The position numbers and the translations under genes are program-made. Below are positions 1-7,009 of a stretch of DNA of 13,960 nucleotides, one piece after another. Under the pieces are notes generated by a model. The model was given only the letters and a program-made list of their open reading frames with translations. It was not told where the DNA came from and searched no databases. The first letter of the stretch is position 1, and every line of letters starts with the position of its first letter. The DNA is from Candidatus Woesearchaeota archaeon (GTDB lineage: Archaea; Nanobdellota; Nanobdellia; Woesearchaeales; B29-G15). Location: positions 1 through 13,960 of the forward strand of contig QMQS01000013.1 in assembly GCA_003650585.1 (NCBI GenBank), read 5' to 3'.

Positions 1-949
1 CCTCAACAGCAAACCTGCTAAGAAGGGCTTCTAACTGTACGAACTCGTCTGAGCCCTCAACCATTCTAAACTCTATTTCTCCGCATGCCTCCACCAACTT
101 GAGCTTCTTCTCATCTGCTATGCCCAATTGCCAAACTGTCCTCTGTATCTGTTTTATGATGTCCAAACCAGAGAGCCCATACTTAAGCATAATCCGTTGG
201 AGTTTGTCCCTCGCCTCAACAAACTTATTGGATATGGCAAGCTCTAATACCTGCTTTAGTTCCTTTGGTTTTGCAATAGAAGCTATTGAATGGACAAGCT
301 CTGCATCAATAGTTTTAGATAAAGCAGCACAGCTTTGCAAAACATTCTCCAAGCGTCTTGCATCACCATCACTTATCTCAACCAATGCCTCTTTGGCATC
401 CTGGGTTACCTTTAAGCCCTCGTTCTTTACTATGTGCTCTACCATCTCAAGGAGTGCTTTCTTATCCAATGGCTTAAACCTAAAGATGGCACACCTGGAC
501 TGTATTGGCTCGATTATCTTACTACTGTAATTGCACGAGAGTATAAAGCGACAGGTCCTTGTGAAGTTCTCCATTGTACGCCTTAGGGCTTGTTGTGCCT
601 CTTTCGTTAGTGCATCTGATTCATCAAGGTAGATTATCTTAAATGGCACATCCCCTATTGCTCTTGTTCTGGCAAAGTCCTTAACCTTGTTGCGAACAAC
701 ATCTATGCCCCGCTCATCTGAGGCATTGAGCTCTAAGAAGTTCTCTCTCCATTTATCCTTGCCAAAGAGCTCCTTGGCAATAACCATAGCCAAAGAGGTC
801 TTGCCCGTACCAGCAGGTCCAGAGAAGAGGAGGTGGGGCATATTCTTTTCCTTAACAAAGGCCTTGACGCGCCTCACAATCTCATCCTGCCCCTTTATCT
901 CTTCAAACCTCTGGGGGCGATACTTTTCAGTCCAGATAGTGCTTATCAT
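1..949 (-). CDS. rfcS: Replication factor C small subunit (clamp loader), 3' end beyond the window
   Basis: This is the AAA+ ATPase small subunit of the archaeal clamp loader, which with RfcL opens the PCNA ring and loads it on primed DNA. 316 codons are visible. Seen: the N-terminal WTEKYRPQ box (6-13), Walker A GPAGTGKT (44-51), Walker B YLDESDALT (107-115), ALRRTME (121-127), sensor-1 SCNYSS (138-143) and the SRC arginine-finger motif (151-153). The visible C-terminal part, EFVQLEALLSRF, matches the end of the collar helices, so probably only about 5-15 residues are missing off the left edge. The ATG at 949 is the only good start, because an in-frame TAA lies two codons upstream. Walker B reads DESD where family members usually have DEAD, a mild Ala-to-Ser change. 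The start is 23 bp after the PRC-barrel gene, so the two are probably co-transcribed. Identification is firm. Confidence 0.96.
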   Translation of the reverse strand, partial: MISTIWTEKYRPQRFEEIKGQDEIVRRVKAFVKEKNMPHLLFSGPAGTGKTSLAMVIAKELFGKDKWRENFLELNASDERGIDVVRNKVKDFARTRAIGDVPFKIIYLDESDALTKEAQQALRRTMENFTRTCRFILSCNYSSKIIEPIQSRCAIFRFKPLDKKALLEMVEHIVKNEGLKVTQDAKEALVEISDGDARRLENVLQSCAALSKTIDAELVHSIASIAKPKELKQVLELAISNKFVEARDKLQRIMLKYGLSGLDIIKQIQRTVWQLGIADEKKLKLVEACGEIEFRMVEGSDEFVQLEALLSRFAVE

Positions 950-972
950 TGTTTAAAAGAACAGCGAAGAGA

Positions 973-1239
973 TTATATGATATCTTCTTCAGAGACCACT
1001 ATGAAATCCCCTATTGCAATCACTGAACTGAATGGAATCAATTTCTTTCCTGACTTATCCTTTTCCAACTCAAGTTTCTCTGTATATGAAGTGGGGTTAT
1101 CAAGCACCATGTGAATGAGCTCGCCAGATCTGGTCTCAAACACTATGTCCCCAAGGGTACCATATTTCTTCCCTGTTTTTGAAATGACAGTCTTGCCAAT
1201 TAATTCCTTTGAATATTTTTTTTCATCCTCTTCAGCCAT
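973..1239 (-). CDS. Small PRC-barrel domain protein
   Basis: An 88-residue protein consisting of a charged N-terminus followed by one PRC-barrel domain: ELIGKTVISKTGKKYGTL (12-29), then DIVFETRSGELIHMVLD (31-47), and the closing strands LIPFSSVIAIGDFIVV (66-81). Stand-alone PRC-barrel proteins of this size are widespread in archaea. Some (CdpB proteins of haloarchaea) link SepF to the cell-division machinery, but the sequence alone does not show that role here. The ATG at 1239 has a good Shine-Dalgarno match (GGGTGGG, 1244-1250, 4-nt spacing), and a TATA-like box lies at 1285-1292. It is followed 23 bp later by rfcS, so it is the likely first gene of a two-gene transcript. No signal peptide or membrane segment is present, so it should be cytoplasmic. 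Confidence 0.88.
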   Translation of the reverse strand: MAEEDEKKYSKELIGKTVISKTGKKYGTLGDIVFETRSGELIHMVLDNPTSYTEKLELEKDKSGKKLIPFSSVIAIGDFIVVSEEDII

Positions 1240-1284
1240 TTAACCCACCCTTACTTGAGTTATTACCAGATATATTTGAAGTAA

Positions 1285-1292
1285 TATTTAAA
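1285..1292 (-). promoter_or_regulatory. TATA box for the PRC-barrel/rfcS transcript
   Basis: Minus-strand TTTAAATA preceded by an A-rich stretch compatible with a BRE. A start about 27 bp downstream would give a leader of roughly 23 nt that contains the GGGTGGG ribosome site. Inferred from position only. Confidence 0.5.
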
Positions 1293-1322
1293 GTTTGTGA
1301 TAATGTGAGTATTTAACTGTGA

Positions 1323-2138
1323 TTAAGATGTGTTGCCATAGCACACATCTTTAAAACCACATTCCCGGCACTTTGTTTTGCTATCTAAAACATCTGGTAC
1401 CTGCTTAGATTCAAGCATCTTAAGTATGCTATCCCTAATTTTGAAAATCTCTTGCTCAAGAAAGGAATTCATCACAATCCCAACCCTTTTGGCATTTGGT
1501 AAATACTCCACATATCCTCGATTGGCATTTGTGTGAAATCCTTCCCTTAAAAGGAGTATATAAGCACCAAGCTGAATTTGATCAGACTCCCACACACCCT
1601 TTTGTGGACTTGATGAAAACTTTATCTCCACAGCAACACTTGTGTCTGGGTATTCCTCCACAAGATCAATCTCGCCCTTCAAGTTTAGCTTTTCCGAAGA
1701 GAGGAAAACATTTGGGTGTGCTTTTGGATAAAGTTTCTCTGCTAGTTTATTACCATAAGTGTTGAATGTGGAGGCAAACACAAATGCCTCGTTTGCCCTC
1801 TTAATTGCCAACCTCTTTAGGATTGGAAGGTGCTGCTCAAAAACCTCAACAGGGGTTATACCAAAGCGTTTGAGTTTTTGAGTGTGTAAGGCAATGGAAT
1901 CCTTAGCAATAGAGAGGTAACCATTGTAAAACAGCTCTAAAAACTCATGCTTTGACATTCCTGATTGTGTCTGTGAGAGCAGTTTAGATTGGTTCTTGAA
2001 GATGCTTGAGAGTATGGTGTGAGAGAGTTTGCCTTTCATCATTCTTGGTTCCTCTGGTAGCATAATACCCTCTACTACCTCTAGGAATAGCTGCCTTGGG
2101 CAATACACGTACTTAGCCAACCAACTCACAGGAATCAT
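1323..2138 (-). CDS. Cas4-like PD-(D/E)XK nuclease with Fe-S cluster cysteines
   Basis: A 271-residue RecB-family nuclease of the Cas4 type. Seen: N-terminal cluster cysteine in YCPRQ (Cys13), motif I GKLSH (His40), motif II GEIDLVEE (Asp158), motif III VEIKFS (Glu171, Lys173), the QxxxY motif (Gln189-Tyr193), and the C-terminal cysteine triad C-x2-C-x5-C (257, 260, 266). Together these give a complete metal site and four ligands for a 4Fe-4S cluster. Cas4 proteins trim prespacers, but no cas1, cas2 or CRISPR array is in the window. It is therefore a solitary Cas4-like enzyme whose role (repair, acquisition in trans, or other) is open. Start choice: the frame is open to a TTG at 2234 and also has an ATG at 2147. 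I chose the ATG at 2138 because family members begin about ten residues before YCPRQ and a TATA-like box lies 26-27 bp upstream. Function class is firm; start is moderate. Confidence 0.88.
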   Translation of the reverse strand: MIPVSWLAKYVYCPRQLFLEVVEGIMLPEEPRMMKGKLSHTILSSIFKNQSKLLSQTQSGMSKHEFLELFYNGYLSIAKDSIALHTQKLKRFGITPVEVFEQHLPILKRLAIKRANEAFVFASTFNTYGNKLAEKLYPKAHPNVFLSSEKLNLKGEIDLVEEYPDTSVAVEIKFSSSPQKGVWESDQIQLGAYILLLREGFHTNANRGYVEYLPNAKRVGIVMNSFLEQEIFKIRDSILKMLESKQVPDVLDSKTKCRECGFKDVCYGNTS

Positions 2139-2160
2139 ACCCAACATCAACCCCTGAATA

Positions 2161-2168
2161 CTAATAAA
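2161..2168 (-). promoter_or_regulatory. Possible TATA box for the Cas4-like gene
   Basis: Minus-strand TTTATTAG centred 26.5 bp upstream of the chosen ATG (2138), the same spacing as other inferred leaderless starts in the window. It is a weaker match to the consensus, and an inverted repeat overlaps it on the upstream side. Confidence 0.35.
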
Positions 2169-2186
2169 CCTTTCCCATAAAGGTTT
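2166..2186. repeat. Perfect inverted repeat AAACCTTT-n5-AAAGGTTT upstream of the Cas4-like gene
   Basis: Two 8-bp perfect complementary arms (2166-2173 and 2179-2186) separated by CCCAT. It lies in the divergent region between the Cas4-like gene and the methyltransferase and overlaps the inferred TATA/BRE of the former. It could be an operator for a dimeric regulator or an RNA hairpin if transcription starts further upstream. Neither is demonstrated. Confidence 0.5.
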
Positions 2187-2299
2187 GGATTCAAGAATGT
2201 AGCCATTTCGTATAATATTCAATGAGAATAACAATTTTGCTGAAATTTATGCTCTATTTATTATGCAAATAATAATTTTCCATAAATAATTTTTTTAAA

Positions 2300-2307
2300 T
2301 TTATATT
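2300..2307 (+). promoter_or_regulatory. TATA box for the methyltransferase gene
   Basis: TTTATATT centred 29.5 bp upstream of the ATG at 2333, preceded by a T/A-rich run. This predicts a very short leader or none. A GGTGA sequence (2323-2327) is also present just before the start codon. Confidence 0.5.
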
Positions 2308-2332
2308 GTATTACTATTATTCGGTGATTAAG

Positions 2333-3007
2333 ATGACCGGGCTCCAAACAAAAATCCGAGAGTTTTTCAACTCAGGCATTTGGACAAGCATGCTCAACCA
2401 CACAGTGGATGAGATAGAGGAGTACCACATGAAGGAAGCAGAGTGGCTCAGAGAATTCATGCTGCAATACAAACCCGGTAGGGTGCTGGATGTGGGCTGT
2501 GGTAGTGGTGAAAGCATCGCTCCAATCTCTGACCTGGAGATGGAGATTTACGGGATTGACATTGCAGAGCGCCAACTCGAGATTGCAGCCGAGAGGTTTC
2601 AGGGTAACACAAATGTTCACTTAATGCAGTGTGATGCCTCACAGATGCCAGCTGATTGGACAAACAAGTTTGATGTGGCATACTGTATGGGTGCTGGCTT
2701 TGGTAACATGGAAGGGCTTCAAATGGATGTGCTAAGAGAGATGATTAGGGTCACAAAGCCCAATGGCAGGATTGTCATCAGTGTTTATTCAGAGCATGCA
2801 AAGGAGGCACAGAGGGCTTGGTACACAAGCATAGGGCTGCAGATTGTGGACGACAGTGGTGACTGCACGCTCTTTGCAAATGGCATGGTCTCAGAGAGAT
2901 TCACAAAGGGTAAGCTCTATGCTCTAGCAGAGAGGCTTGGCTTAGAGGTGGAGATTGAGGAGTTAACACCCATCGCATATATTGCGGTGTTCCACCAAAA
3001 AGTTTAA
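2333..3007 (+). CDS. SAM-dependent class I methyltransferase
   Basis: A 224-residue Rossmann-fold methyltransferase. Seen: motif I VLDVGCGSGE (51-60), the acidic residue at the end of strand 2 in IYGIDIAERQL (Asp76, expected to bind the ribose of SAM), motif II/III around QCDASQMP (99-106, Asp101), motif IV FDVAYCMGAGFGN (113-125), and the post-motif MIRVTKPNGRIVISVYS (137-153). An N-terminal extension of about 45 residues precedes the core. It resembles the UbiE/small-molecule methyltransferase group, but the substrate cannot be read from the sequence. The ATG at 2333 is preferred over a TTG at 2306, because it is preceded by GGTGA and has a TATA box at about the right distance. tyrS begins 25 bp downstream but appears to have its own promoter. 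Confidence 0.87.
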   Translation: MTGLQTKIREFFNSGIWTSMLNHTVDEIEEYHMKEAEWLREFMLQYKPGRVLDVGCGSGESIAPISDLEMEIYGIDIAERQLEIAAERFQGNTNVHLMQCDASQMPADWTNKFDVAYCMGAGFGNMEGLQMDVLREMIRVTKPNGRIVISVYSEHAKEAQRAWYTSIGLQIVDDSGDCTLFANGMVSERFTKGKLYALAERLGLEVEIEELTPIAYIAVFHQKV

Positions 3008-3010
3008 TAA
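3003..3010 (+). promoter_or_regulatory. TATA box for tyrS, overlapping the upstream stop codon
   Basis: TTTAATAA centred 26.5 bp upstream of the tyrS ATG (3033). It includes the TAA of the methyltransferase gene. The spacing predicts a leaderless tyrS mRNA. Confidence 0.5.
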
Positions 3011-3012
3011 TC

Positions 3013-3032
3013 TTGTTTTTTCCTTTTTCTTC
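3013..3032 (+). terminator. T-rich tract, candidate terminator of the methyltransferase transcript
   Basis: A pyrimidine tract with runs of six and five T directly after the methyltransferase gene and ending at the tyrS ATG. Archaeal RNA polymerase can terminate on U-rich runs without a hairpin. The same bases would form the TATA-to-start spacer of tyrS. Confidence 0.4.
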
Positions 3033-4061
3033 ATGGAACGCTTCGAACTTATCAAAAGAAACACAGAAGAGATTGTAACTGAAGAAGAGCTCAAGGAGTT
3101 GCTTAAAAAGAAGAGCCAACCAGTGGCTTATGTTGGGCATGCCCCAACTGGTAGGCTTCACATTGGGCACCTCATGAACATTCTAAAAATAGGGGATTTC
3201 ATTAATGCGGGTTTTAAGTTCAAGTTTTTAATAGCAGATTTGCACGCTTACTTGGATGACAAAAAGTCCCCCTTTCAGTTACTAGAGTACAGGAGCAAGT
3301 ATATGGAGTTAATAGTGAGGGAGACACTCAAGGCAATTGGCATTGATGCTAAAACAATAGAGTTCGTGCTTGGCTCGAGTTTCCAACTAAAGAGGGAATA
3401 CTGGCTAAAGGGGTTGTTGGCTTCTGGTGAGGTAACATTTGAGAGGTGTAGGAGGGCTGCCTCTGAGGTTGTTCGCTTTGGTGCCCACCCCAAGCTTGGT
3501 GGGTTTATTTACCCCATAATGCAAAACCTTGATGTGCATTTTCTAGGTGCAGATGTGGCTTATGGTGGGATTGACCAGAGGGGAATATACATGCTGGGAA
3601 GGGAGATAATGCCAATACTGGGCATGAAGAAACCAATCTGTGTATTCACACCACTGCTACCCAGCGTATCAGGTGGAAAGATGAGTGCTTCTGAGAAGCA
3701 TGGCAAGGTTGATCTTTTGGATGAGCCAGACGTGATAAAGAAGAAGATATCCCAAGCATACTGTCCTGCAGGTGAGGTAAAGGACAATGCAGTGCTCATG
3801 TATGCAAGATATGTGCTGTTTCCCATTCTTGAGCAACTTAAGCGCGGGTTTGTAATCAAAAGGCCAGAGAAATTTGGAGGAACAGTGAGCTACAAAACAT
3901 ACGAGGAGCTTGAGAGAGATTTTGTTGCTCAAAAGCTTCATCCTCTGGACTTAAAGCACGGGTTAGCAGAGGAGTTAGCAAGGATACTAGAGCCAGTTAG
4001 AAATAGGTTTAAGAGTGAGGCAGGGTTGCTCAAGAAGGCATACCCTAATTCTTTGGAATAA
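3033..4061 (+). CDS. tyrS: Tyrosyl-tRNA synthetase, archaeal type
   Basis: A class I aminoacyl-tRNA synthetase that charges tRNA-Tyr in the cytoplasm. At 342 residues it is about 35 longer than the 306-residue Methanocaldococcus jannaschii enzyme and aligns with it along most of its length. Seen: Tyr33 in AYVGHAPTG; the HIGH signature HIGH (43-46); LIADLHAYL (66-74); the tyrosine-recognition residues Tyr160, Gln164 and Asp167 in YPIMQNLD, which match Y151/Q155/D158 of the Methanocaldococcus enzyme and distinguish it from TrpRS; KMSAS (216-220); and the C-terminal tRNA-binding part with KRPEKFGG. The ATG at 3033 begins MERFELIKRNTEEI, matching the family start. The frame is open upstream to 2982 but that stretch is low-complexity. 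No Shine-Dalgarno sequence is visible and the mRNA is probably leaderless. The 3' end overlaps the convergent M16 peptidase gene by 17 bp. Confidence 0.97.
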   Translation: MERFELIKRNTEEIVTEEELKELLKKKSQPVAYVGHAPTGRLHIGHLMNILKIGDFINAGFKFKFLIADLHAYLDDKKSPFQLLEYRSKYMELIVRETLKAIGIDAKTIEFVLGSSFQLKREYWLKGLLASGEVTFERCRRAASEVVRFGAHPKLGGFIYPIMQNLDVHFLGADVAYGGIDQRGIYMLGREIMPILGMKKPICVFTPLLPSVSGGKMSASEKHGKVDLLDEPDVIKKKISQAYCPAGEVKDNAVLMYARYVLFPILEQLKRGFVIKRPEKFGGTVSYKTYEELERDFVAQKLHPLDLKHGLAEELARILEPVRNRFKSEAGLLKKAYPNSLE

Positions 4062-5247
4062 TCGCAACAAGGGTGTAGTTGTCATTGAGGTAACTTGCTG
4101 ACACTTCTTTGAACTTGCTCAATGTAACCCTCTTTACCTTCTCAACATAATCCAGGCAATCAAAGCTGCTTGATGCCAACTCCCACTGGGTTAGTGTGTG
4201 TGCCCAAGCAAGGTTTTCCTCATTGCTTACATAGAAATTACCCTCCACATAAGCCTTCGCTTCATTTAACTCCTTTTGCTTGAGTTTGTTCAGCCACTTC
4301 AATTCATTCAAAAAGATTTTAGATACCTTGGGAATGTTCTTGGCTTGAAGGTTTGCGTACAAAGCGAAGAAGTTGTATTGGTAGCCCTGGTAATGGTAGC
4401 ACCCCACACTGTAAGCCAAGCCCCGCTTGTTTCTCACCTCATCAAAAACCCTACCTGATTGCCCTTTACCCAATACCCCATCCACAAGGTCGAAGATTAA
4501 AGAGCTCGGTTCACCCCGAGGAGGTATCTTATAACCAAGCACTATGTACGAGGACTGGGTGGGGAGTTTCACTTTGTGAATGCACCTCTCCTGGGGTGGC
4601 TCTGTGAAAAGGGTTCTGTGAATGGGGACTGGTTTGTAGCTTGAGAAATAACGCTCAATAAGCTTTTTAGCGTCCTTTGGTATGCTACCCACAAGAGTGA
4701 GCACCGTGTTGTTGGGCACATAGAATCTGTTGTAAAACTCTAGCACTTGTAACCTGGTCAACCCAAGCACAACCTCCTTTCGCCCATACACAGGCAGTCT
4801 CTGAGGGCCCTTAAAGAGCTTTGACTGAAACAGAACCCATTGGTAAAAGTTGTAATCATCATAAACAAAGTCTATCTCTTCTGCCACAACCCGCTTCTCT
4901 GTTTCAATTTGTTTCTCTGGAAATGCAGGATTGAACACAATATCAGAGAGCACATCAAGCCCCACTGTTAGATGCTTGGGCAGCATCTTAACATAAAAGA
5001 AAGTCTTTTCTGGTGTGGTGCCGGCATTTATCTCTCCACCCAGGGTTTCTATTGCACTGGATATCTCAAGTGCTGTCCTCTTTTTTGTTCCTGTAAAGAC
5101 AGCGTGCTCGATGAAGTGGGAGATTCCATTGTTTGCCTCGCTTTCATCGTTTGACCCAACCCCAACTGTAAGCAAAGCCACAATAGTGTTGGAGTTTCTG
5201 TTATCCAGAATAACTTTCAACCCATTGCTTAAGGTAAACCTCTTCAT
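4045..5247 (-). CDS. M16 family zinc metallopeptidase
   Basis: A 400-residue peptidase of the M16 (pitrilysin/processing-peptidase) clan, with N-terminal and C-terminal M16 lobes on one chain. Seen: NGLKVILD (8-15) as the first strand; the inverted zinc site HFIEH (44-48) with the nearby GISHF-EH-VFTGT context; the third ligand in VVAEEID, Glu124 or its neighbour, 76 residues after His48 as the family requires; and in the C-terminal lobe SGRVFDEVRNKRGLAYSVG, the substrate-binding R..Y motif. These enzymes degrade peptides or process presequences; no signal peptide is visible, so it is probably cytoplasmic. Start: the ATG at 5247 lies 27.5 bp from a TATA-like box and lacks a ribosome site, so it is probably leaderless. 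It is divergent from the M24 peptidase, which suggests a shared role in peptide turnover (inference). Confidence 0.93.
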   Translation of the reverse strand: MKRFTLSNGLKVILDNRNSNTIVALLTVGVGSNDESEANNGISHFIEHAVFTGTKKRTALEISSAIETLGGEINAGTTPEKTFFYVKMLPKHLTVGLDVLSDIVFNPAFPEKQIETEKRVVAEEIDFVYDDYNFYQWVLFQSKLFKGPQRLPVYGRKEVVLGLTRLQVLEFYNRFYVPNNTVLTLVGSIPKDAKKLIERYFSSYKPVPIHRTLFTEPPQERCIHKVKLPTQSSYIVLGYKIPPRGEPSSLIFDLVDGVLGKGQSGRVFDEVRNKRGLAYSVGCYHYQGYQYNFFALYANLQAKNIPKVSKIFLNELKWLNKLKQKELNEAKAYVEGNFYVSNEENLAWAHTLTQWELASSSFDCLDYVEKVKRVTLSKFKEVSASYLNDNYTLVAIIPKN

Positions 5248-5261
5248 CTTGCAAACAAATT

Positions 5262-5269
5262 TTTATATA
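5262..5269 (+). promoter_or_regulatory. TATA box for the M24 peptidase gene
   Basis: A consensus TTTATATA centred 26.5 bp upstream of the ATG at 5292. It decides the start in favour of this ATG over the GTG at 5283, which would lie upstream of the expected transcription start. Confidence 0.65.
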
Positions 5270-5270
5270 G

Positions 5271-5278
5271 TATTAAAA
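5271..5278 (-). promoter_or_regulatory. TATA-like box for the M16 peptidase gene
   Basis: Minus-strand TTTTAATA centred 27.5 bp upstream of the M16 ATG (5247). It sits immediately beside the box of the divergent gene, so the two promoters interleave. Confidence 0.5.
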
Positions 5279-5291
5279 ATTTGTGTTTGGG

Positions 5292-6344
5292 ATGCAACCA
5301 AGGTTAGTCAAGTTGAGGGCTTATCTACGCAAACATAAGATAGAGGTTGCGATTTTCTTCAGTGCCACCAATGACCCCAATTTTGTGTATTTTACTAAAT
5401 CTGATGCAAGTGGCATACTCGTGGTGCCAGCAAGCTCCAAGCCGTTCATTATAACCAACAAGATGGAGTTTGAGCGTTTGGTAAGAGGGAGCATTATTAG
5501 AGAGATAGTAGTGAGCGATGGTAAGAGGATTAGCACTATAATCTCAAAGCGTGTTCCAAGAATAGCAAGGATTGGAATAAACAAGAGCTCCGTTACAGTA
5601 AGGGTTCTGGAGGAATTGAAGAGAAACCTAAAGGCAAGATATGTGGATGTTGGAGAGTTTTGTGCTAGGTTGACCCAAATAAAACTCAGGGAAGAGATAC
5701 AAGCCATAACAAGGAGTTGCAAAATTACAGAGAGGATATTCACTGAAACCATAAAAGGGTTTAATTTTGGAACTGAGAGTGAGTTGGCGGGGTTTATAGA
5801 GAGCAGGATGAGAAGCTATGGAGTAACGCCTGGTTTCAACACAATCGTTGCCTCTGGCAAGAACTCAAGCATGCCTCACCACATCCCATCCAAAGCGAAA
5901 ATCAGGGGTTTTTGCGTAATGGACTTTGGGGTAGGCTATAAGCATCTAAACTCTGATTTCACCCGCACAGTTTACATCGGCAGAGCAAAAGACACAGAAG
6001 TGCGTGTGTTTAATGCTGTGCTAGAGGCAGAGAGAGCAATCCTTAAAGCAATCAAACCAGGTATGAAATGCTCTGAATTAGCAAGGATTGGCAAAAGGGC
6101 ATTGGGTAACTACTCCAAGCATATACTCCACTCATTCGGGCATGGTGTTGGGGTAGATGTGCATGAAAGCCCAGTCATTTCTGAATCAAGCAACCAAGTG
6201 CTCAAGCCTGGCATGGTATTGGCTGTAGAGCCAGGGGTGTATTTGCCTGGCAAGTTTGGGGTTCGTCTTGAAGACATGGCTCTGGTCACAGAGCAGAGCA
6301 TGAAGTTGCTCACCAAACCATTGGACACATTGATAACCTTGTAA
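5292..6344 (+). CDS. M24 family metallopeptidase (Xaa-Pro dipeptidase/aminopeptidase type)
   Basis: A 350-residue creatinase/prolidase-type enzyme that should release N-terminal residues next to proline, or split Xaa-Pro dipeptides. It has an N-terminal creatinase-like domain (about 1-125) and a C-terminal pita-bread catalytic domain. All five metal ligands are visible: Asp211 (VMDFGVGY), Asp222 (NSDFTRTV), His284 (SFGHGVGVDVHE), Glu313 (VLAVEPGVY) and Glu327 (GVRLEDMALV). The extra histidine motif PHHIPS (195-200) and the VHE after the ligand histidine (290-292) are usual for the prolidase/aminopeptidase P branch rather than methionine aminopeptidase. Length is normal for archaeal PepQ-like proteins. 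The ATG at 5292 is set by the TATA box 26.5 bp upstream; the mRNA is probably leaderless. It is divergent from the M16 peptidase. Dipeptidase versus aminopeptidase cannot be decided by eye. Confidence 0.92.
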   Translation: MQPRLVKLRAYLRKHKIEVAIFFSATNDPNFVYFTKSDASGILVVPASSKPFIITNKMEFERLVRGSIIREIVVSDGKRISTIISKRVPRIARIGINKSSVTVRVLEELKRNLKARYVDVGEFCARLTQIKLREEIQAITRSCKITERIFTETIKGFNFGTESELAGFIESRMRSYGVTPGFNTIVASGKNSSMPHHIPSKAKIRGFCVMDFGVGYKHLNSDFTRTVYIGRAKDTEVRVFNAVLEAERAILKAIKPGMKCSELARIGKRALGNYSKHILHSFGHGVGVDVHESPVISESSNQVLKPGMVLAVEPGVYLPGKFGVRLEDMALVTEQSMKLLTKPLDTLITL

Positions 6345-6364
6345 AACACAAAAGCGCCGTAATC

Positions 6365-6372
6365 TTTATAAT
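6365..6372 (+). promoter_or_regulatory. TATA box for the TehB-like methyltransferase
   Basis: TTTATAAT centred 27.5 bp upstream of the ATG at 6396. No ribosome-binding site lies between, so the transcript is probably leaderless. Confidence 0.6.
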
Positions 6373-6395
6373 TTACTCTCTGTTAGTAGTTATTT

Positions 6396-6968
6396 ATGAG
6401 TAATGTGCCACCCAATCCACTTGTGGTTCAACTCCTTGGCAAGCTGCCAGAGCATTCTATTGTTTTGGACTTGGGGTGTGGTTGTGGTAGGAATGCTATT
6501 TACATTGCCAAAGCAGGCCATGCTGTGCTAGCAGTGGATAAACGCAAGGAGGCGATAGAGGGCTTGATTGATAGGAGTATTAGAGAGGGGCTTAGAATTC
6601 TGGGTATAACCGGAGATATTTGTGATGTGCTTGAGGCACTCCCACATAAGCAGTATGATGCTGTTGTTTGCATAAATGCCTTGCAATTCAATCCAAGAGC
6701 GAGAGTGTATAAAGCAATTGAACTAATGCAACAAGTTACTAAGCCCCTTGGCTTTAATGCTATTGAGAGTTTTGTTGTGAGGGGAGATGAAGAAAGGGAG
6801 TGGGCTATAAAGCAAGGTTGGTATGGGTTTAAGCGAGGAGAGCTTCAAAGAGTTTATGAGGGTTGGACAATGCTAACTTACTCTGAGGCATTAGGTCCTT
6901 GGGAGCAGCATGATGGCTTTCCAAAGCATAGGCACTTTCTGGTTAGGTTACTAGCAAGAAAGGGTTAA
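6396..6968 (+). CDS. TehB-like SAM-dependent methyltransferase
   Basis: A 190-residue class I methyltransferase. Seen: motif I VLDLGCGCGRNAIYIAKAGH (23-42), closely following the LDLGCGxGRNxxxLAxxGxxV pattern of TehB-type enzymes; the acidic SAM-binding residue Asp48 in AVDKR; an acidic residue after strand 3 in GDICDV; and motif IV QYDAVVCINALQF. The C-terminal half, with an ERVYEGW-like segment and a final H-x-H-rich stretch before LVRLLARK, also fits the TehB pattern. TehB enzymes methylate tellurite or other small toxic or thiol compounds, but the true substrate here is unknown. It lies 51 bp downstream of the M24 gene and has its own TATA box. It is unrelated in detail to the other methyltransferase at 2333. 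Confidence 0.86.
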   Translation: MSNVPPNPLVVQLLGKLPEHSIVLDLGCGCGRNAIYIAKAGHAVLAVDKRKEAIEGLIDRSIREGLRILGITGDICDVLEALPHKQYDAVVCINALQFNPRARVYKAIELMQQVTKPLGFNAIESFVVRGDEEREWAIKQGWYGFKRGELQRVYEGWTMLTYSEALGPWEQHDGFPKHRHFLVRLLARKG

Positions 6969-7009
6969 TCATACTAATATCTTATAAAAACAAAAACATT
7001 TAAAAAGGA

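Noticed and set aside
99..530. Open frame of 143 codons on the plus strand
   Set aside because: It is antisense to rfcS, whose motifs are unambiguous, and has no domain-like sequence.
2139..2234. N-terminal extension of the Cas4-like protein from a TTG
   Set aside because: The extension shows no family similarity, starts with TTG, and would span the inferred promoter and inverted repeat. The ATG at 2138 fits the family and promoter spacing better.
1319..2336. Shared 12-mer GTGATTAAGATG at 1319-1330 and before the methyltransferase start
   Set aside because: Several 12-mer matches are expected by chance in 14 kb, and one copy lies at the end of a coding region.
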